From NCBI GenBank assembly GCA_017451225.1, contig JAFSPZ010000066.1, positions 1-48,931 of the forward strand: a stretch of DNA of 48,931 bases, in the 5' to 3' direction. Position 1 is the first letter of the stretch. Each line of letters opens with the position of its first letter. The DNA comes from Muribaculaceae bacterium. GTDB lineage: Bacteria; Bacteroidota; Bacteroidia; Bacteroidales; Muribaculaceae. The notes under the pieces were generated by a model. It was not told the DNA's origin. It searched no databases and saw only the letters and a program-made list of their open reading frames with translations. The position numbers and the translations under genes were made by a program. Positions 31,072-40,317 of this stretch are shown piece after piece.

Positions 31072-33546
31072 TCAACTCTTTTTAGTATCGCTTTTCGACG
31101 TTTTTTTCTTGCGACTGAATTTCTTTTTCATCTTATATCTCGTGTCGGCAAACATGCCATGGCGTTCTTCATTGTCGCCATAACCATAACCGTAGCCATA
31201 ACCGTAGCCGTAACCGTAGCCGTAACCATAGCCGTAACCATAGTTTTTCTTATCAACCTTAATGTCGTTGATTAAGATTGTGAGATTCTTATACTTCTTC
31301 TCATTGTTACCGCGCTCAAGGTCATACAAGTACTTCTTGTCAATCAAACCGTCACGAATCACATAGACAGTGAGATCTGCATAACGGTTTATGAGCGAGG
31401 CATCGGCAATAATACCAAATGGCACAGTATCAAGAATCACATAGTCATACTTCTTGCGAAGCTCTTCAATGAGCTCTTTCAGATGCTCGCCCATGAGCAG
31501 ACCAGTTGGATTGGGAGGAATAGCACCAAGAGGAATGATATCGAGGTTAGAATGAATAGATCCACTCACTGTTATCGACTCTACGTTGCTTACCTTGCCC
31601 GACAAATAGGCGCTCACACCAACATTGGTCTCAGCATCTACATACTCCGAGAAACGTCCCTTGCGCAAGTCTAAGTCGACAACTGCCACCTTTTTGTTGA
31701 CATGAGCATAGGTCAATGCCAAGTTGATTGCTATAAAGCTCTTTCCCTCACCAGAACGAGTTGAAGTAAGCTGAATAACAACACCCTGACCATCCTTCTT
31801 TTCAACAACAAAGTCAAGGTTGGCACGTACAATGCGCAATGCCTCCGAAACGCGGTCAACTGAATCCTCGGTGATGACAATCTCCTTGTCACGCTGGTTG
31901 TTGCGTTTAGCTGGAATTTCACCCACAATTGGCAAATTGCAGTTATCTTCCACATCATGGCGATTGTGAATCTTGGTATCAAGCGAGAGTATCCAGTAAA
32001 TCAAGTAGAAGACTGCGGCTGGAATAAGCAAACCTATCAGTAAACCAATTGCCAAAGCACGAGGAGTGTTAGGAGATATGGGGAACGAACTGCCGCTGGC
32101 CTCTTCCACAACCTTTGCATTTGGCTCGGTGATAGCAATTTGAAGAGCATTCTCCTCACGCTTGTTGAGCAGGTAAAGATACAATTGCTCTTTCACGTTT
32201 TGCTGACGACCTACCTGAGTGATAGCTTTCTCATGCGATGGCATCTGCTGGCGGCCACTTTGTGCCTGCACTTGTGAGGCTTGGGCCTGTGATGCTTTGG
32301 CACTAAGTTGTGACATATAATTGTTTATAGCACGAACGATACCTGCCTTTTGAGTGGCAAGTGTTGCGCTAAGCTCTTTCATAACAGGGTTCTCGTCGCT
32401 CGATGTGGCAGCAATCTTCTGATATTTGAGCATTGCATCGTTATACTCTTTTATTTGGCTCTCAATGCCGGCATTGGCAATACCAGTATTGCTGGGGATC
32501 AAATCGCGATCTCCGGCCTGGTTGACAGCGTCGCGCACACTCGAGGCAAGACTCAGCTGAAGACTCGCATCTTGCGCATTCTCCTTGAGTTGCATTCCCG
32601 ACGATGCGTCGGCATAAATCGCGTCGTTGGCGCTTGCCGACTTCAATTGGGCGATGCGGCTGTCCACACCGCTAAGATCTTGAGAGATGCTGTTGATGCG
32701 CTCAGCAATAAAGTTCTCGGTGTTGCGGGCCACACGGTTCTTGTCTTCAATTCCATCCTGGTTATAGGCTATAATCAAAGAGTTCAAAATGTCTATACCC
32801 ATTTCATAGTTGTCCGAAACGAGCGACAAGCGAAGCACATCACTTATCTTGTCGGCTTGCTCTACCTTCAAGTTCGCAATCAGATTTTTAGCAACACTAT
32901 TGGTGGTTCCCACCTTGGCAATCACAGTGTAGCCCTGATATTGGTTATTGAAAAGGCGTGTCTTGGTCACAGCCACGGGACCATAGGGTGTGCTCACCTT
33001 GCTGCCAAAGTTCGCTTTCTTCCAGTTTTTGTTTCCATTTACGCTATATTCAAAACTGTTCTCCCCCTTGATTAGAATCGATATCGAGTAATTGGCTTTG
33101 ATGTCTTTAAGCGGTGTGATTTGGACAGGAGAATGCTTGTAGGTATTCACGTCACGCAAGTACACACGGCCATAATACATGATATTGAGGCCTAAGTGTT
33201 CTACAACACTCTCCATGAGCTTTGTAGACCTGATTTTGTGGGTCTCGTTCGAAAGATCGGTTGTCAGCACTTTCATGCCCAAATCGCCAAAGACTTGCGC
33301 CTGGCTACCTTGCTGCTTGCTGGTCTCGGTGGTGAGCATAATCAATGCCGAAGAACTGTAGAGCTTAGGCTCCGACTTTGTCTTGAGCAATGCTATGCAT
33401 GAGCAAATAATAGCTGAAATCACAAACCAGTACCAGTTGTGAAGGCATGCATTAAAAAACGCTTTTAAAGGAATTGACGAACTAAAGTTCTTTTTCCTTT
33501 CGACACTATTGCTGCTTCGGGGCGATTCTTGAATTATCTCTTGCAT
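31072..33546 (-). CDS. Polysaccharide co-polymerase / tyrosine autokinase (Wzc-like)
   Basis: An 824-residue inner-membrane protein controlling chain length and export of surface polysaccharide. Order: N-terminal Wzz domain with helix 1 at about 35-55 (WYWFVISAIICSCIALL), a periplasmic coiled-coil region to about 470, helix 2 at about 500-520 (ALAIGLLIGLLIPAAVFYLI), then a bacterial tyrosine kinase domain. That has Walker A in SGEGKSFIAINLAL (about 598-611), Walker A' VAVVDLDLRKG and Walker B YVILDTVPFG. The C-terminal tyrosine cluster is 11 consecutive Gly-Tyr pairs, the likely autophosphorylation tail. No Wza-type exporter, tyrosine phosphatase or glycosyltransferase lies next to it, which is unusual. 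Confidence 0.93.
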   Translation of the reverse strand: MQEIIQESPRSSNSVERKKNFSSSIPLKAFFNACLHNWYWFVISAIICSCIALLKTKSEPKLYSSSALIMLTTETSKQQGSQAQVFGDLGMKVLTTDLSNETHKIRSTKLMESVVEHLGLNIMYYGRVYLRDVNTYKHSPVQITPLKDIKANYSISILIKGENSFEYSVNGNKNWKKANFGSKVSTPYGPVAVTKTRLFNNQYQGYTVIAKVGTTNSVAKNLIANLKVEQADKISDVLRLSLVSDNYEMGIDILNSLIIAYNQDGIEDKNRVARNTENFIAERINSISQDLSGVDSRIAQLKSASANDAIYADASSGMQLKENAQDASLQLSLASSVRDAVNQAGDRDLIPSNTGIANAGIESQIKEYNDAMLKYQKIAATSSDENPVMKELSATLATQKAGIVRAINNYMSQLSAKASQAQASQVQAQSGRQQMPSHEKAITQVGRQQNVKEQLYLYLLNKREENALQIAITEPNAKVVEEASGSSFPISPNTPRALAIGLLIGLLIPAAVFYLIYWILSLDTKIHNRHDVEDNCNLPIVGEIPAKRNNQRDKEIVITEDSVDRVSEALRIVRANLDFVVEKKDGQGVVIQLTSTRSGEGKSFIAINLALTYAHVNKKVAVVDLDLRKGRFSEYVDAETNVGVSAYLSGKVSNVESITVSGSIHSNLDIIPLGAIPPNPTGLLMGEHLKELIEELRKKYDYVILDTVPFGIIADASLINRYADLTVYVIRDGLIDKKYLYDLERGNNEKKYKNLTILINDIKVDKKNYGYGYGYGYGYGYGYGYGYGYGDNEERHGMFADTRYKMKKKFSRKKKTSKSDTKKS
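31177..31242 (-). repeat. Gly-Tyr repeat (11 pairs) in the autokinase tail
   Basis: A 66-bp tract of 6-bp units coding Gly-Tyr, with mixed GGC/GGT and TAT/TAC codons. The mixed codons suggest selection for the peptide, not only recent slippage. Confidence 0.9.
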
Positions 33547-33594
33547 ATTGGAGGGGGATTTTATAGTTGTTGTCGTTTTTTTAGTTTAAACATG

Positions 33595-33624
33595 CAAAGT
33601 TATATATATTTTTCCTTTCAGCAA
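33595..33624 (-). promoter_or_regulatory. Promoter of the autokinase gene
   Basis: On the minus strand TAACTTTG (33602-33595) is the -7 box, with TTG (33624-33622) 19 bp upstream. The leader is about 45 bases. Confidence 0.72.
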
Positions 33625-33673
33625 TAATTAAGGTGGAAAAAGTGTGCTTGCGACCTAAAATTAACCCCACATG

Positions 33674-33704
33674 TTGCTACTTTGAAAAAAAATTACGAAA
33701 TTTG
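33674..33704 (+). promoter_or_regulatory. Probable promoter of the M6 protease gene
   Basis: TTG (33674-33676), a 20-bp spacer and GAAATTTG (33697-33704). The -7 box has G instead of T at the first position, so the match is imperfect. Confidence 0.5.
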
Positions 33705-33752
33705 CAAATTGCTTTACCAAGAAAATTTTTATAAACAAAAATATCATTGACA

Positions 33753-35984
33753 ATGAAAAAATTAATCTTTAGCATTTTTATGGCAATGGCTTGCCTCATG
33801 GCTAGTGCTGTGCCAGCGATTCCCACCCCACAAAAGGTGACCCAGCCCAATGGCGAGGAACTCACTGTAATGATTAAGGGTGACGAGTTCTTTCATTACA
33901 TGACTACAGCCGATGGCTATACCATCGTCAAGAACGACCAAGGCTATTATGCTTATGGCACTCTTGTAAATGACGAAGTAGTGCCCAGTAAGATTATTGC
34001 TCGCGATGCCGATAAACGTTCGACCTCGGACGCAGCTTGGCTCCAAGCCACTGGCAAAAACCTGAAATCGGCAAGCAGGATTGCTGCTGGTATCAAGGCA
34101 CGCGCCCAACGCGATGCTTTGCCTCATCTCAACACTATCAACTACAACAACTTCCATGGTCTCGTGATTCTTGTTGAGTTCAACGACTCACATTTCACCC
34201 GCGGCGATGTGCAGACCTTCTATGACAACATGATTAACCAGGAGAACTATACTGGTTACACTAACGAGGACGGTTCAGCCAACCCTTATGGCAACTGCAC
34301 AGGTAGTGTGCGTGACTATTTCAACGACAACAGCAACGGCATCTTCACGCCACAATTCGACATTGCAGGTCCTTTCGAAGTTCCCTATTCAGTTGAGCAG
34401 GGAGATCAATATGCCTACAACATTTTCCAAAGCGCTATTCAGAAAGCTAACCCAACAGTCGACTTCAGTCAGTATGACCTCGACAACAATGGTGCTGTAG
34501 ACTTGGTTTATTTCATCTATGCCGACACCCCTTCAAGTAGCGACCCAGACCACCCCAATCACATCTGGCCTCACCGTTCAAGCATGTATTCTTATGTGAA
34601 ATATGACGGCAAGTACATTCGCGATTATGCATGCTCGGCCGAGTACATCTATGGTAAGAGCAGCGGCATTTTTGACGGCATCGGTACCATCTGCCACGAG
34701 TTTAGCCATGTGCTAGGTTTGCCAGACCTCTATGACACCAACGAGAATGACGACGCTACCAACGGTAAAGCACAACATCCTGGTGAGTGGGACCTCATGG
34801 CTGGCGGCAACTACCAAAACAACGCACGCACTCCAGTGGCCTACAGTCTCTATGACCGCTACGCTACTGGCTTTGCCAACTATCAGATAATCAAATCAGA
34901 GGGTGAATATACTCTCAACCCCACAAGTACTACTGGCGAGGGCTTTATTCTCAAAACTCCTACCAACAAGGAAATCTTCCTCATCGACAACCGTCAGAAA
35001 ACTACCAAGTGGGATGCCTATGCTCCAGGTCATGGAATGACCATCGCCCGTATGGACTCAACCAGCAGCAGCGTGTGGAACAACAATGCTCCCAATGGTA
35101 ACGCCAATCGACTCTATTATGAGTTGCTGCGTGCAGGAGGATCTACCGATTTCCAGTCACCAACCGACCCATTCCCTGGCACTCGTGGTGTGGCAATGAT
35201 TACCAACGAAACTCAACCTAACCTGATGGCATGGGGCAACAAGCCTAATCAATACGTTCTTTATAACATCCACGAGGAAGGTGATGTGGTTAAATTCAAT
35301 GTTAAACTTGACGGTACCTTCATCACAGCAGTTGAGGACTTTGAGCCAATGACTCCAAAAACCTCAAATAACGGATCAATAAGCGATGAAGGCACTCTGG
35401 CCACATGGACTCTTGCTAAAGCATGGCCAGCAACTCCTGCCGACGCATCTTCGGGGCATGGCAATATTTCGGTGGCAATGAAGAAGCCTAGTACTGTGAC
35501 AATGACTAGCGACGTGGCCTACGACACCTATATGATTGCGTTTGACTTCTATAACACAACCAATATAAACGCCAACCTGCAGCTCATGATGTCGACCGAC
35601 AAGGGTCAGACATGGGTAGCCCAGCCAAACGCTATTGGCAATACTACAGTGGTTGCCGGACCAAAGATGAAGAGCACCCTTTGCTTCCCCATCACTGTTC
35701 AGGTTCCTGCACGCTACCGTGTGGCATGCACCTCGGGTTCTACCAGCTTGGCGGGTTATCTCGATGACTTCACTATCTACCACAATGGTGGGCTTACTCC
35801 TGTCGTTGTTGTTCCTGGCGACGTGAATGGCGACGGAACCGTGACATCGGCCGATATTACAGTTCTCTACAACTACTTGCTTAACAATGACAGCAGCGCT
35901 ATCGTCAACGGCGACCAAGATGGTGACGGAAACATCACTGCTGCCGACATTACAGCAATCTACAACATCATTCTGGGTAATTAA
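33753..35984 (+). CDS. Secreted M6-family metalloprotease with C-terminal dockerin
   Basis: A 743-residue protein with a signal peptide (MKKLIFSIFMAMACLMASAVPA). A propeptide-like region follows (TTADGYTIVKNDQGYYAYG, typical of M6 proteases), then the catalytic domain with the zinc site HEFSHVLGLPD at about 315-325 and WDLMAGG, the Met-turn region. An immunoglobulin-like or jelly-roll domain lies near 540-680. The end carries two dockerin-type calcium loops: GDVNGDGTVTSADITVLYNY and GDQDGDGNITAADITAIYNI. It should degrade extracellular proteins and may attach to a partner through the dockerin. No cohesin is visible in the window. I use ATG 33753 over the upstream TTG. Confidence 0.92.
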   Translation: MKKLIFSIFMAMACLMASAVPAIPTPQKVTQPNGEELTVMIKGDEFFHYMTTADGYTIVKNDQGYYAYGTLVNDEVVPSKIIARDADKRSTSDAAWLQATGKNLKSASRIAAGIKARAQRDALPHLNTINYNNFHGLVILVEFNDSHFTRGDVQTFYDNMINQENYTGYTNEDGSANPYGNCTGSVRDYFNDNSNGIFTPQFDIAGPFEVPYSVEQGDQYAYNIFQSAIQKANPTVDFSQYDLDNNGAVDLVYFIYADTPSSSDPDHPNHIWPHRSSMYSYVKYDGKYIRDYACSAEYIYGKSSGIFDGIGTICHEFSHVLGLPDLYDTNENDDATNGKAQHPGEWDLMAGGNYQNNARTPVAYSLYDRYATGFANYQIIKSEGEYTLNPTSTTGEGFILKTPTNKEIFLIDNRQKTTKWDAYAPGHGMTIARMDSTSSSVWNNNAPNGNANRLYYELLRAGGSTDFQSPTDPFPGTRGVAMITNETQPNLMAWGNKPNQYVLYNIHEEGDVVKFNVKLDGTFITAVEDFEPMTPKTSNNGSISDEGTLATWTLAKAWPATPADASSGHGNISVAMKKPSTVTMTSDVAYDTYMIAFDFYNTTNINANLQLMMSTDKGQTWVAQPNAIGNTTVVAGPKMKSTLCFPITVQVPARYRVACTSGSTSLAGYLDDFTIYHNGGLTPVVVVPGDVNGDGTVTSADITVLYNYLLNNDSSAIVNGDQDGDGNITAADITAIYNIILGN

Positions 35985-35992
35985 GTGCTATA

Positions 35993-36048
35993 AACTGTGC
36001 CCTATAATTGACGAAAGTTCATTTTCATTATTTTATAGGGCACAGTTA
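35993..36048 (+). terminator. 14-bp perfect hairpin after the M6 protease
   Basis: AACTGTGCCCTATA (35993-36006) pairs with TATAGGGCACAGTT (36035-36048) over a loop of about 28 bases. The following bases (ATATCATAC) lack a T-run, so it may protect the mRNA end or act as a weak terminator. Confidence 0.55.
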
Positions 36049-36072
36049 TATCATACAATAATTGCATAAAGC

Positions 36073-36795
36073 ATGGACCAGAGTGTATTGCCCCAAGCGG
36101 CATTATACCTTATTCCTGTGCAGCTCAGCGATGTTGAGCTACATGCGGTGTTGCCGCAAGCCAATATTCTTTTAGTCTCACACATCAAGCATTTCATTGT
36201 CGAGAACGTGCGTTCGGCGCGACGATTCCTCAAGAAGTGCGATAGGACTATTGATATTGACTCGCTAACTTTTTACGAGCTCAACCGCCACACCAAGCCT
36301 CAAGACTTGCCTCCTATGCTCAAACCGCTCATTGCCGGGCAACCTATGGGAGTGATAAGTGAAGCTGGATGTCCGGCTGTCGCCGATCCTGGCGCCGACA
36401 TTGTGGCAATTGCACAACAAAAAGGGTTGAAAGTGATACCACTGGTAGGGCCATCGAGCATAATAATGGGACTCATGGGCTCTGGTTTCAACGGGCAGAG
36501 CTTCGCCTTTGTGGGATATCTGCCCATCGATGCAGCGCAACGTTCTCGCAAATTCAAGGAAATGGAGCAACGCATAATGCGAGAAAACCAGACTCAAATC
36601 TTCATCGAGACGCCCTACCGCAACAATGCACTCGCTGCCGAAATTTGCAAGTCCATGCCACAGCACATCAAGCTATGTATAGCCACCGACATTACTGGTC
36701 CAAACGAGCGCATCGTCACTCGAGGCGTGAAGCAGTGGCTAAACCATCTCCCCGACTTGAACAAGGTCCCAACTATTTTCTTGCTGTATAAGTAA
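36073..36795 (+). CDS. RsmI-like SAM-dependent methyltransferase (tetrapyrrole methylase fold)
   Basis: A 240-residue protein of the RsmI group. Motifs include YLIPVQLSD at the N-terminus, MGVISEAGCPAVADPGADIV, VIPLVGPSSIIMGLMGSGFNGQSFAFVGYLP and IFIETPYRNN. RsmI 2'-O-methylates C1402 of 16S rRNA. Here the first motif is IPVQLSD where RsmI has a Thr-Pro-Ile-Gly-Asn-type loop, and the protein is about 40 residues shorter than standard RsmI. It is probably a second, diverged family member with unknown target. The MBL hydrolase gene follows 58 bp downstream. Confidence 0.85.
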   Translation: MDQSVLPQAALYLIPVQLSDVELHAVLPQANILLVSHIKHFIVENVRSARRFLKKCDRTIDIDSLTFYELNRHTKPQDLPPMLKPLIAGQPMGVISEAGCPAVADPGADIVAIAQQKGLKVIPLVGPSSIIMGLMGSGFNGQSFAFVGYLPIDAAQRSRKFKEMEQRIMRENQTQIFIETPYRNNALAAEICKSMPQHIKLCIATDITGPNERIVTRGVKQWLNHLPDLNKVPTIFLLYK

Positions 36796-36853
36796 AGCGT
36801 CTGGGGAAGAGAGGAGAGAGGGAAAATTGTCCCCGCTCCACTTTATTTTGAAA

Positions 36854-37831
36854 ATGAGTAAAAACAATGATAAGTATCGCCAGCAGAGGCTGGGCGATAA
36901 CCGGTGGATTAACAAATATGCCATCGGGGAATTAGATTTCAATTATGACAAAACCCACGAAGGTAAGCGATATCCAAGCCAGCAGGAATGGACAGAGTTC
37001 AACTTTGTGAGTTTCGGAAGCGGCAGCAGTGGAAACTGCGCGTTTCTGGGCAATCAGAACGGAGGGGTGCTAATCGATGCCGGTATCGACCCCGAGCATG
37101 TGTATCATGACTTGAAGAATAACGGCATCAACATCGCCAATGTGAAAGGCATCTTGCTAACACATGATCATGCCGACCACATTCGTTATGCCTACAAGAT
37201 TGTGCGTGAGAACAAGCACATGCGCATCTATTGCACTCCAAGGCTTATGGGTGGACTGCTAAGGCACCACAACGTGTCGAGGCGCATCAAGGACTACCAA
37301 GTGAGCATCTTCAAGGAGATTCCGTTCTTCCTCGCAGGGATGAAAATCACTGCATTCGACACGTCGCACGACGCTATCGACAACATGGGATTTTGCTTTG
37401 AGGCTGGTGGCAAATATTTTGTCATTGGCACCGATATGGGCGTCATCACCGAGAGAGCGCAGCACTACATGAGTTTAGCCAACTATCTCATGATAGAGTC
37501 AAACTACGACCTCGACATGCTCACATCAGGACGATACCCCGAGTATCTGAAAGCAAGGGTAAAAAGTGAGAAAGGACACCTCGACAACAAGGTCGCTGCG
37601 CAGTTTGTGGCGTCTCACCTGCACGACAACCTCAAGTGGGTGTTCCTGTGCCACTTGAGCAACGACAACAATAAGCCCGAGATAGCCGTGAAGGAGATGT
37701 CTGACGCTATAGCTCAGGCAGGAAAAAGCGTGGGCGACGGCAGCTTCACCCCCATAGAGCGGGAAAAGGACATCCAGGTCTATGCCTTGCCGCGATACGA
37801 CACCAGCACTTGGTTTGTGCTTAATGACTAA
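36854..37831 (+). CDS. MBL-fold metallohydrolase (YycJ/WalJ type)
   Basis: A 325-residue metallo-beta-lactamase-fold protein. An N-terminal extension of about 50 residues is followed by FVSFGSGSSGNCAFLG (fold start), the metal motif LLTHDHADHI at about 100-109, AFDTSHDA, and YFVIGTDMGVIT. The sequence order fits the YycJ/WalJ group, thought to be nucleases or hydrolases linked to DNA replication and cell division in firmicutes; function in Bacteroidota is not established. I choose ATG 36854 (MSKNNDKY). A TTG at 36827 in frame is unlikely. Confidence 0.87.
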   Translation: MSKNNDKYRQQRLGDNRWINKYAIGELDFNYDKTHEGKRYPSQQEWTEFNFVSFGSGSSGNCAFLGNQNGGVLIDAGIDPEHVYHDLKNNGINIANVKGILLTHDHADHIRYAYKIVRENKHMRIYCTPRLMGGLLRHHNVSRRIKDYQVSIFKEIPFFLAGMKITAFDTSHDAIDNMGFCFEAGGKYFVIGTDMGVITERAQHYMSLANYLMIESNYDLDMLTSGRYPEYLKARVKSEKGHLDNKVAAQFVASHLHDNLKWVFLCHLSNDNNKPEIAVKEMSDAIAQAGKSVGDGSFTPIEREKDIQVYALPRYDTSTWFVLND

Positions 37832-37877
37832 AGTATTCAAAACGGTTATTGACCTGAACACTAATGGCCGCAAAAGA

Positions 37878-37906
37878 TTAAACTTTACTTTATTTATTGA
37901 GTCAAA
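37878..37906 (+). promoter_or_regulatory. TTAAAC-N16-AGTCAAA, diverged copy of the shared element
   Basis: TTAAAC (37878-37883), 16 bases, AGTCAAA (37900-37906). It differs from GGTCATA at two positions and keeps the GTCA core and spacing. The start codon at 37954 is 47 bp downstream, nearly the distance at the 15402 gene. Confidence 0.4.
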
Positions 37907-37953
37907 GCATTATAACTAAAGAATACTCGTTTTAATATTAAATGATTTTTACT

Positions 37954-38505
37954 ATGAAGAAGTTATTATTCATCGCCACCATCGTGGCATTAATCATGGG
38001 CACTTCGGTTAATATCGACGCTAAAAGAAAAGTAAGAAAAAAACAACAGAACGTGCCTACCAAGACTCAACAGACTACTACCAAGGCTCAACAGAATGTG
38101 GCAGTCGAAGTTCCTGGTTCCGACCAAAGGCTTTACACACAGCCAGGTGCTCAGAGGCTTGAGAATGGTGACGTGTCCGACCTCGAAATGGCTCGCATAC
38201 AGCTGTTTTACGGACAATATGTATTTCCCGGCACTGTAGCCAACAAGAGTTACTTCCCCTATGTGAAGACTTTCTTCACACAGGAGGCTCTCGACATGCT
38301 TAAAGGCGCTGACGGGGAAATCAATTGGGACCCAATCTTTGGCAAAACTGACGGTGGAGCAGGATTCACTCCCGCTTACCAAATACAGAACTTGGGCAAC
38401 GGCATCTATGTTGTGGAAGAAGGTAAGAGCAAGTGCTACTTCGAGGTGAAAGGTACCGACGGTAACTACAAGATTACCAAAGTTAGCACAACTCCACTCA
38501 ACTAA
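37954..38505 (+). CDS. Secreted protein of unknown function
   Basis: A 183-residue protein with a signal peptide (MKKLLFIATIVALIMGTSVNIDA) followed by a basic Lys/Arg segment and a Gln/Thr-rich linker (PTKTQQTTTKAQQN). The folded part (about 65-183) has LEMARIQLFYGQYVFPGTV, FTQEALDMLKGADG and a beta-rich end (YFEVKGTDGNYKITKV). The pattern helix-rich start, then two-strand end resembles the DUF3828-like group of small exported proteins, but I am not sure. I choose ATG 37954 over 37942 because the signal peptide begins there. Its promoter-like element matches the two paralogs at 13703/15402. Confidence 0.8.
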   Translation: MKKLLFIATIVALIMGTSVNIDAKRKVRKKQQNVPTKTQQTTTKAQQNVAVEVPGSDQRLYTQPGAQRLENGDVSDLEMARIQLFYGQYVFPGTVANKSYFPYVKTFFTQEALDMLKGADGEINWDPIFGKTDGGAGFTPAYQIQNLGNGIYVVEEGKSKCYFEVKGTDGNYKITKVSTTPLN

Positions 38506-38524
38506 CCCACTGTCCACATATAAG

Positions 38525-38560
38525 AAAAGCTCCTGACCAAGCAAGGCCAGGAGTTTTTTT
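38525..38560 (+). terminator. Terminator after the secreted protein gene
   Basis: CTCCTG (38530-38535) pairs with CAGGAG (38548-38553), with an inner CC/GG pair. AAAA/TTTT extends the stem, and seven T follow (38554-38560). Confidence 0.85.
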
Positions 38561-38587
38561 ACTTTTCAGAGGACAAACTGTGGAACA

Positions 38588-39370
38588 CTAAACACCAGCC
38601 ACTCCCACTCCAAACAAAGCGTAGTCATAGATAACTGGGTCGCTGGGGCGGAACTGGCGCAGAAGTGACGTTAGCTCGAGCACAGTCTTCTTGTCGTTGG
38701 CACGGCGTGTTATCATGCCTAACGCCCTAGCAGTGTTGCCCACATGCACATCAAGCGGGATGAACAGTTGCGACGGCTTAATGGCGTTCCACACGCCCAT
38801 GTCTACGATACCGTCATCACGCACAAGCCAACGCAAGGCCATATTGATGCGCTTCAAGGCAGTGTTGTTGAGATTGGTGGGCAAACACCGTGAGTCAAAG
38901 TTCCCTCCATTGGCTTCGGCCATCTCGCCTTGCATGAGTTCCACGAGCCGCCATGACGGCTCATCACTGTCACCCACATGGTGAGCTACCGCAAAATCGT
39001 TAAGCGAGTCGTGCTTGTCATAAATGCGTTTCAGTCCTCGCAGCATATACTTGAAATTGCGTGCGAAGAAAGTGCGATGCAGGTTCAGCTCATCGGGCAA
39101 GTCTTCATAGGCCTCTTCATCGACCCATGCTGCAGGATCATTCTCCATCAGGTCGAGCATCTTTTGGCAGTTGTTGCAAATCATCTTGCGGTTGCCCCAG
39201 GCTATGGTTGCCGAGAGCAACGACACAATCTCGATGTCGCGCAAAGCTGAAAAACGCCTTGGAAATTGCACCGGATCGTGGGCAATGAAGTCCACACTGT
39301 TGATTCTAGCCGCCTCGCGGTCCAAAAACTCCTTGAGGCTGTCAAAGTCTAAACCTTTTTCCATAACCAT
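38588..39370 (-). CDS. TIGR02757-family protein
   Basis: A 260-residue cytoplasmic protein of the TIGR02757 family, common in Bacteroidota and of unknown biochemical role; the fold is thought to be related to helix-hairpin-helix DNA glycosylases. Visible conserved blocks: DPVQFPRRFSALRDIEIVSL, ATIAWGNRKMIC, RWLVRDDGIVDMGVWNAI, FIPLDVHVGNTARALG and PSDPVIYDYALFGVGV. The start ATG overlaps the stop of the upstream gene in a TAATG junction (39370-39372), so the two are translationally coupled. An internal ATG at 39364 is an alternative. Confidence 0.87.
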   Translation of the reverse strand: MVMEKGLDFDSLKEFLDREAARINSVDFIAHDPVQFPRRFSALRDIEIVSLLSATIAWGNRKMICNNCQKMLDLMENDPAAWVDEEAYEDLPDELNLHRTFFARNFKYMLRGLKRIYDKHDSLNDFAVAHHVGDSDEPSWRLVELMQGEMAEANGGNFDSRCLPTNLNNTALKRINMALRWLVRDDGIVDMGVWNAIKPSQLFIPLDVHVGNTARALGMITRRANDKKTVLELTSLLRQFRPSDPVIYDYALFGVGVAGV

Positions 39371-40305
39371 TACCAAGCTATATAATCGTAGTCCTTGAAA
39401 CTTGTGTCGTTGTTTAGCAACTCGTTGTAGTAATCGGTAAAATAAGGCTTGAGACTCTCGTTCGACACATATACCTCATACAAACCTGTGCCATCGTTTG
39501 CTATCGTTCCATCGCCCATATAAAATATCACACTCTTGCTTCCGAGCAGGAATTCCTGAGGCAGGAACTTGATTTCATGAATGGTCTTGTTCTTCTTTAT
39601 AGTCTTAAGGTGTTCAATGCCTTGATTGACGAGAGCCAGAATATCTTCGCTATGGCTCAGGTCAAAAATGTCTTCCATATTCAACACCTTGTTGTGCATG
39701 CGGTCATAGTGAACCACCTTCATCTCACGATGACTCGACAAGCCGTCATAATGTTCTATCAAAACCTCCATTTCAAGTAAATAGGCAGTACCCACCTTTG
39801 GGAACACACGATAAGTGTCCTTGCTGTGATGAGGACCTTCAATTTCATCAATATATTCCAGAGGTGTATATCGACTTGAATTTCTCACAAAGCGAGGATG
39901 GAGCAATAGCTTGTCAATACATTCCTGAACACTGCTATAACTTGTGCCTGTGAGTTTCTTCATCAACGCATGATCCAAGTCGCTAAGACTTTCGCTCTTG
40001 TTTATCAACTTGGGCCACACAAATTTCAGCTTTATAGACGATAGCATGCCCTTTTCCTGATCGACAGCCATAATCTTGTCTTGAGAAACAAATGAAGACA
40101 TTTTCACAATGGTGTCAAACCGGTCTTCATTGATTACCGAAGGTATAGTATCGGCAATCTGAACAACCCTTTCCTCATTGCCAATAGAAAAATCAAGCGG
40201 ACTCTTACCATCGCGGTTAGAGCTGCCCACAAAGTAGATGAAAAAGGCGGCAAGGTCCAGAAAAATCAATAGACCGATAATTATGAATAACGTGCGTTTT
40301 GACAT
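39370..40305 (-). CDS. Membrane-anchored protein, DUF3298/RsiV-like
   Basis: A 311-residue protein with one N-terminal membrane helix (about 7-27: FIIIGLLIFLDLAAFFIYFVG) and a periplasmic part. The C-terminal half (AYLLEMEVLIEHYDGLSSHREMKVVHYDRMHNKVLNMEDIF-type strand/helix pattern, ending LYEVYVSNESLKPYFTDYY) resembles DUF3298 proteins that share a domain with the RsiV anti-sigma factor. The match is by pattern and not certain. It begins 12 bp after the ispH stop and overlaps the next gene by one base (TAATG), so ispH, this gene and the TIGR02757 gene probably form one transcript. Confidence 0.78.
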   Translation of the reverse strand: MSKRTLFIIIGLLIFLDLAAFFIYFVGSSNRDGKSPLDFSIGNEERVVQIADTIPSVINEDRFDTIVKMSSFVSQDKIMAVDQEKGMLSSIKLKFVWPKLINKSESLSDLDHALMKKLTGTSYSSVQECIDKLLLHPRFVRNSSRYTPLEYIDEIEGPHHSKDTYRVFPKVGTAYLLEMEVLIEHYDGLSSHREMKVVHYDRMHNKVLNMEDIFDLSHSEDILALVNQGIEHLKTIKKNKTIHEIKFLPQEFLLGSKSVIFYMGDGTIANDGTGLYEVYVSNESLKPYFTDYYNELLNNDTSFKDYDYIAW

Positions 40306-40317
40306 TAACTGAAAGTA

